DNA from: Azadirachta indica
Taxonomy: Eukaryota > Streptophyta > Magnoliopsida > Sapindales > Meliaceae
Length of the DNA: 64,000 bases
Assembly (NCBI GenBank): GCA_022749755.1
Contig: CM040442.1
Span: 11,010,457 to 11,074,456 of the forward strand
Reading direction: 5' to 3'
Positions 58,401 through 64,000 of the stretch are shown piece by piece. The position numbers and the translations under genes were made by a program. Position 1 is the first letter of the stretch. Each line of letters starts with the position of its first letter. The notes beneath the pieces are model-generated. The model was not told the DNA's origin, made no database searches, and worked only from the letters and a program-made list of their open reading frames with translations.

Positions 58401-59273
58401 CAAATACGCAGAGATTTATTGATTAATGCTTGGGCGGTTCCTAACTTACGCTTATTATAGCAGCTGCTACTACTGCTTTTGCTATGTTGTTTGCTGTTGA
58501 TTATGTGCTACTTAACCTGTCGGGTTTTCGTTTTCATTTACTTATGTGCTGCTACAATGTTCTGCTTGCTATTTGTTAGTTTTATGGCCAAAGTCTCCTG
58601 TTGCTGTATTCTGTTGCAGCTCTTGCTGGATCTTTGTTGATTTCAACTTTGCTGCTAGTTCTGTAGCCATCTAAAATGCACAAGATTTCAGTTGATATAC
58701 CACTGTTATTACTGAACTTCTACCACTTCAACACTATATCTCTCCTCTACTATTGATGTTCGTGCTCTTTGCTACTGCTCTCTATACTGCTGGAAGGCTT
58801 TTATTATTGCAATCTCTGTTACTGGGAGACATTATCTGTTTCTGCTACGACTATTTTTTTGACAATACACCTGAGGTCTGTTATCCTTGGCTGGACTGTG
58901 TCCTTTGCTGTTGCTGTCATTTGGTACTGGTCGTATTGAATTTTTGCTACTGTTATGTTATTTTGTGGCTACTTTTTGCTATCCATTTTGTCGCTGGTCT
59001 CTTCTACTAGTTTCTATAGTTTGCTGCTGAAATTGCTGTTTGTTGTTTGCTTTCATTTGTTGCTAGCAGTTGTTATGCTGTTTTGTGGGTACTATTTGTT
59101 GTCTACTCTGTCAGTGGTTTCTACAGTTTGCTACTGATATCTGCAGCTAGTTGCCAATCAATTGGATTTTTATTTGGCTTCTTATTATTGTTTCCTTTGT
59201 TAGCCTTAGGGCTAATCTTGTATCCTCTTTTTCACCTTTTAATAATATAATTTTCTAAATAAGAAAAAAAAAA
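58401..59273 (+). other. LINE 3' untranslated region and A tail
   Basis: Rich in 'ttgctgctactg' type words, which create spurious hydrophobic open frames. It ends with the conserved plant L1 tail and a run of A (59263-59274). Confidence 0.7.
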
Positions 59274-59286
59274 AGATGTTATCTTC

Positions 59287-62200
59287 ATAATTTCCATCTA
59301 TTGTGAGAAAATTTAGTCAATCCACATATCAAATCGTGATTGCATGATCACTTAAGTATACCTTCTATTGCTCTTAGTGGCCTTCAATATTGTTAGGCCT
59401 CTAAATCTAAATTAAGTTTTTGTCTTCATTCTAAATTGTAGGGAGTAAGGCCTATCAGGTCTTTTGCGTCTCACTTGGTGGCCTGAGAGTCATGAAGTTG
59501 TAATTTTATGTGATTGACTTGGATTTGTTTGGGAGGATCCATTACCGTTGTTATTGCTTTTGTGATAGTCAATAAGGCACAATAATCAAATTATGAGTCT
59601 ATAGTGTGTGAGAGCGAGATAGTTCCAGTAACAATGTAAAAGAACACAACTATTAAAGGTATATCACAATCGCTATCAGATCATATCAATATTGGATAAA
59701 CTCGCTTGTAGTCGTATTCGATACATCTAGTTGTGACCTGTCAAATCTAAAACTATAGAAAAGTGTTCTTAGAGCTTAGAAGTAATCAGGTTAATGCCTA
59801 CAAATGCAGAAAAGATGTAAGGAAAGTTAAGGTAATATTTAAGTCGGTTTTTATGGACAAAGATGGTTGAGAAATAAGGATTACTAGGTGTTTGTTCATT
59901 TTGACATAGAAAAGAAAGTAATGCCTTAAGATTGTGATGTTAATGTCTCTAAGAGTGTGTTTCAAGAATCTAAGATGCTAAGATCTTCTAACGATGCGTA
60001 GAGGCCTTTGAACGCGGAATCATATATTCTTATACAGTGTCATGTAGACTTATAGTGGAGTATAACTAACTTATGTAATCTTATTTTAATACAAGTTGTC
60101 TCTCTTGGATAAATTTTTGTCTATAAATTAAATTAATTTAATCCTAATATAAGAATTGTTCAAAGATTTATATTTGTAATAAAATACTTATTTTAATTAA
60201 TTTTAAATTAATTAAAATAAGGTTTTGGGTTAAAAAAGGAATTTAAAGTTTTGGGCATTTGTCTTCCTTATACATTAGCCTAATTACATATTAGATATTT
60301 TATGATTAAATTCCCCATAAATGGGCTAGATCAAGATCATTACATTGATTTGGGTTAGATTTGGACCTACTTTTACTTTCCATACTATAACCTATAATTT
60401 GGATTCAAAGAGTGGTTTGCATCTATTTATATTTTTTGTATATTATCTACATAAAATAATGTTGTTTTGACTTGGGTTTAGGCTCAAGCCAAGGTCAATT
60501 TTCACGTATCAATACTACTATGAGATTCAAAACAATTTAAATTCAAACATTTCATTTTGTTAATCACATTAAGTAATGAATTTTATCACATGGATTCGAA
60601 TAATTATTTAAATTTTTTGGTTTTTAGGATTGGATCACACAATTGTAAAATTAAATTTGATATGATATTATATAGCAGTGTTACTTGACCTTCAAGAATT
60701 TAAATTTAAAAGTAGGAGTTTCAAATAATTGTATTTAAGTGGTTTAATTGTTGATGGTAGAAAATTTTTGGTTAAAATTCAAAATTTATTTAAAGTAGAA
60801 AAGCTAAATATGTGCATAAACGATAGCAATTAGTTGAAAATATGGATGCCCAATGTGAGATAGCTTTAAATTGCAAAGAAATGGGGAAGCTTCATGTGAA
60901 GGTGGCTGTTTAGGAATTTGCAAGTTAAGCCAGCCTTTTAATAAATTTTATGTCATCTTTCTTTATTGACTTTGATATTGATTATTTTAAATATACGTAA
61001 AATGATAACAATTCGCTGAAAATGTGCATTATATTGGAAGTATTGAATATCCTATCTCTGCTTTTTTTTTTTTTTTTTTTCAGTTGTTTCTTGTGTGTAT
61101 TCTCGTCATTTTATAACCTTAACTACGCTATCCTCATTAATTAAAACAGATGAATAGATGAATATTGGATAATTCATTGATTTCTCTTGAAGTTTAGTTG
61201 AAATTAAAAAAAATAAAATTCTTCTATTTTAGTTTTGGAATACCCTTCCGTAATATCAAATTTTTGATAACTTTTGTGAAAATTAAGAAAGGAAGATTTT
61301 GACTAATTTTAGAAATAATGAAACTTTCGTTGATCTAAATCAAATTTTAGCAATTAATCCTTTTCTGATTGGTGATACACGTACTTGATCGTATAAGACG
61401 TTACCCATTGACTGAGAACTAAATAAGGTTTACATAAATTGCAAGCAAACGGACATGAGAGACGTCCATTCTTAGGATTACTCAATAGGTTATTGTAATT
61501 TATTACCAAACATTTCTTTATTTGTACCCCTTATTTAAAGGGTACCAAAAATTTCTTTGGTGTAATTTGAAGTCTTGGGTGTTTGAGACTTGTTCATAGT
61601 GAAATCTTAAATGAAACTTGAAGGAGTGAATGTAGGTTAAGGGTTTATCATACCATTATAAATTTTGGTGCTGGATTGCTTCACTCTCTTTCTTCTTTAT
61701 TTTTGCATGTTATTAATTTTGTGGTTGCATGAGAAATTGAAATTTTATATTAAGTTTCATATTCGTATACTATCTATATGCAAAATGAATATTACATTTA
61801 ATATTTGTATGTTCTTCAATATATAATTGTCCATATTTATATCCTAATGAATATTACGTGGATGTATTCGTATCCTCAAGAAATAGAATAAATTTTAAAT
61901 TCATAATTTGATTTTTAATATTTTACAAATTAATATACCATGTAATTAATAAATTAAATTAAAAAATTAATGTCATATTAACAATTTAAAAATATGTATA
62001 TAATTTCAAAATAAATTTAGTTATTTGAACAATAAAATCTAAGGACAAATACTAATGCAATAATTAACATTTTTTATAACAATTCAAAGTAATAAACTTA
62101 AGTGTATAAATTTAATAGATAAATGGGTCATAACAATTAACAAATAATCTGTCAATAATTTTGATAACATAATTTAATAAAAAAATGATAAACAGATATC

Positions 62201-62424
62201 CCTAATTATTTTAAATAGAAATATTCTTTTTAAATATATTTTATTCTTTTCTTTTAAAAAAATATAATTTATCCTCAAATATGAAAATGATGACATTTTT
62301 ATTTTCTATTTTTTCGGTTGTAAAGATTATTACACATTTTCAATACTAATAGTCAAAAAAAGTTTTTGCCGAAAGGAATTTATTAACAAATATTTTCAAT
62401 TTCGAGAATTTACTTAACACATAT
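59287..62424. other. Intergenic DNA without recognised genes
   Basis: From about 59300 to 60100 composition is mixed, possibly old repeat, then A/T-rich. A T homopolymer lies at 61062-61080. No protein-like frame or element end was recognised on either strand. Confidence 0.45.
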
Positions 62425-64000
62425 TGTAACACCCCAAATTTTGCCATAACATGATAAGATTCAGAATGATACTCACATCCCTAAAATTCAATCTATCCTC
62501 GTATTACAAATCACGAATTCTCCTAAAATATAATGTCAAACTTCAAAACATGTATAATCAATATATTACTAAAATCTCAACCCAAATGTCACCTTAAATA
62601 AAGATATTCCTTATAAATTTAGCCCAACAATAATTAATAGAGTTTAAACATTTTACTTACAATACTAAATAAATATAAAGTAATAAGGACAATACTAATT
62701 TATCTATAAAGAGTATATAAACTATAGCGCTAACTTCCAATGTGAATTCAACATCTCGCCATTTTAAGCACAGACATAATTTGCAAAATATCAACTAGCG
62801 AGGGGTGAGCCACTTACTCAATAAATAAATTCATGCACAACTTTTAATGCTTAAAAATCATTTAAATTACAAATAATTATCTTTAAGAATTATTTAACAA
62901 TAAACATTTATACAGGAAATCATTATTCAAAGAAAAGCATTTGATAATATGTAAGCATGATCACAACTTTTAATAAAACTAATTTATAAAAAAACAGGAA
63001 ATATTTAACTGAATGCTTAACAAAATCATTTCACTCACTTTTCATAGTATTACCAATACCTCGATTTTTCATTTATCACAATACAGTATAATAGTATCCT
63101 AAAAATTCGATCATTAACGGTCAGTAAGTGCACAACAGTAATCTAACTAACCAGTCGATAACGATAATAGTAGCAGAAACAATCACTACTACAATGAGCC
63201 AAAACAGTACAATTTACAAAATATAACATTTCATGCAAGACAAAACCGATAACATTTATTTTCCATGTGTATTTCATACAAAACATTCAATAATTTGATA
63301 AAAGATTTCTTTAAAATAACTATTTAATCATTAAAATTATTACCAATTTTATTATGAAATTATCTTATTATTACAATAATTTTGAAGATTAACAGAAAAT
63401 ATGTCATACATAATTCTACTTACCTGACCGAACCAAAACTTTCACACTACTTTTAGCATTCAAAGCTTCCATTTACCTTATTCATAATAAAGTATAATTC
63501 AATCAAAACTATAATAATTCATTAATCTTAAATTATGAACAACTTATTTTCTATATCCTACTTTCTAGGTATAATTCCTTTAACTATATATTAATAATAT
63601 TTATCACATTCTATAATCCTATGAATTACAACATCTTAATCCTTGTTCTTAGAACTCTTTACACCTTAAATAATGAAAGTTTCAGCATTTATTCGAATCC
63701 AAAACCATACATTATAAAGCCTTAAACTTACATATTCATAATCTATCTTTTCAATTTCTTACTAAACAACATCAATTCAATAACTTTTGAAACTTAATCT
63801 GTTAATCGGATTAAGCTAAATTTTTACAGAATTGCTGATGACACATAAAAATATCTTGTTCAAAATTTTCATAACATTTGGATATTAAAAACATTTTCAA
63901 AATATTTTCTTTTTTGAATATAGGTAAATTGTGTTGAAATTTTCAGATTTGAGGTTCAACGATTCGAAAATTTGTCACAATTTTTATAAAAATATAAAAA
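62425..64000 (+). mobile_element. Probable Ty3/gypsy-type LTR, continuing past the window
   Basis: It begins TGTAACACCCCAAATTTTG, the usual opening of many plant Ty3/gypsy LTRs, and continues with motifs seen in such LTRs ('gcgaggggtgagccacttactcaat' region near 62798-62822, and 'acttacctgaccgaac' near 63420). No partner LTR, primer site or coding frame lies inside the window, so it may equally be a solo LTR. Confidence 0.4.

Larger units (their letters stand above)
47984..59273 (+). mobile_element. L1-type LINE retrotransposon, interrupted and lacking reverse transcriptase
   Basis: The LINE is flanked by a 13-bp duplication and ends in an A tail (59263-59274) after a typical plant L1 3' end ('ccttagggctaatcttgta', then 'tttttcaccttttaataat'). 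It holds an ORF1 with a DUF4283-type domain and one zinc knuckle, an APE-type endonuclease, the linker before reverse transcriptase, and a C-terminal RNase H. The reverse transcriptase domain is missing. A Ty1/copia element (49828-56263) and a sequence of about 330 bp (57025-57351) were inserted later. Without these insertions the LINE is roughly 4.5 kb. All frames are broken. Confidence 0.88.

Noticed and set aside
58753..59250. Three overlapping hydrophobic open frames
   Set aside because: They come from the 'ttgctgctactg'-rich 3' untranslated region of the LINE and are not conserved proteins.
1..64000. CRISPR arrays, tRNA or rRNA genes
   Set aside because: No spaced identical repeats and no tRNA- or rRNA-like sequences were recognised; the plant genomic context makes CRISPR irrelevant.

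Overview
This window reads as eudicot nuclear chromatin. It is very A/T-rich, its genes have several exons with GT-AG introns, it carries a plant-type terpene synthase, a receptor kinase of the leucine-rich-repeat class and plant GDSL esterases, and it is full of plant transposon types. The species cannot be named from sequence alone. Nothing bacterial, organellar or viral was recognised.

Layout: (1) 1-0.5 kb, the broken end of a coiled-coil repeat gene. (2) 5.0-10.9 kb, a tandem pair of TPS-a (sesquiterpene-type) terpene synthases: an intact seven-exon gene at 5552-7971 (563 codons after splicing) and a broken, 3'-truncated copy at 8903-10895 that carries an hAT-like element in intron 3. (3) 13.0-15.4 kb, a fold-back/Mutator-like element with very long terminal inverted repeats. 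(4) 17.6-23.7 kb, a dead LRR receptor-kinase gene built of 72-nt LRR exons, with a shorter relic at 27.3-29.5 kb. A Mutator-like element with a 10-bp target duplication (24765-25898) lies between them. (5) 31.3-37.3 and 43.2-47.9 kb, a duplicated block holding a GDSL esterase/lipase. The left copy is a pseudogene and the right copy (44172-47836, 359 codons) is open. (6) Between them, a decayed Ty1/copia element whose reverse transcriptase is split by a 1.9-kb gag-only LTR element on the minus strand. (7) 48.0-59.3 kb, an L1-type LINE with a 13-bp target duplication, interrupted by a complete-ended Ty1/copia element (599-bp LTRs, perfect TACAA target duplication). (8) From 62.4 kb, sequence that starts like a Ty3/gypsy LTR and runs off the window.

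Only two genes look functional: the terpene synthase and the right-hand GDSL protein. The neighbouring families do not form a recognised pathway. The terpene synthase would make a sesquiterpene skeleton from farnesyl diphosphate in the cytosol, the GDSL protein would be a secreted esterase-fold protein, and no P450, methyltransferase or acyltransferase accompanies them. I did not find a convincing undescribed biological system. The most unusual items are the GDSL pair in which the eponymous motif has become GASL/RASL, several transposons whose insertion can be proven against paralogous empty sites inside the same window, and a gag-only LTR element with legible primer sites and target duplication.
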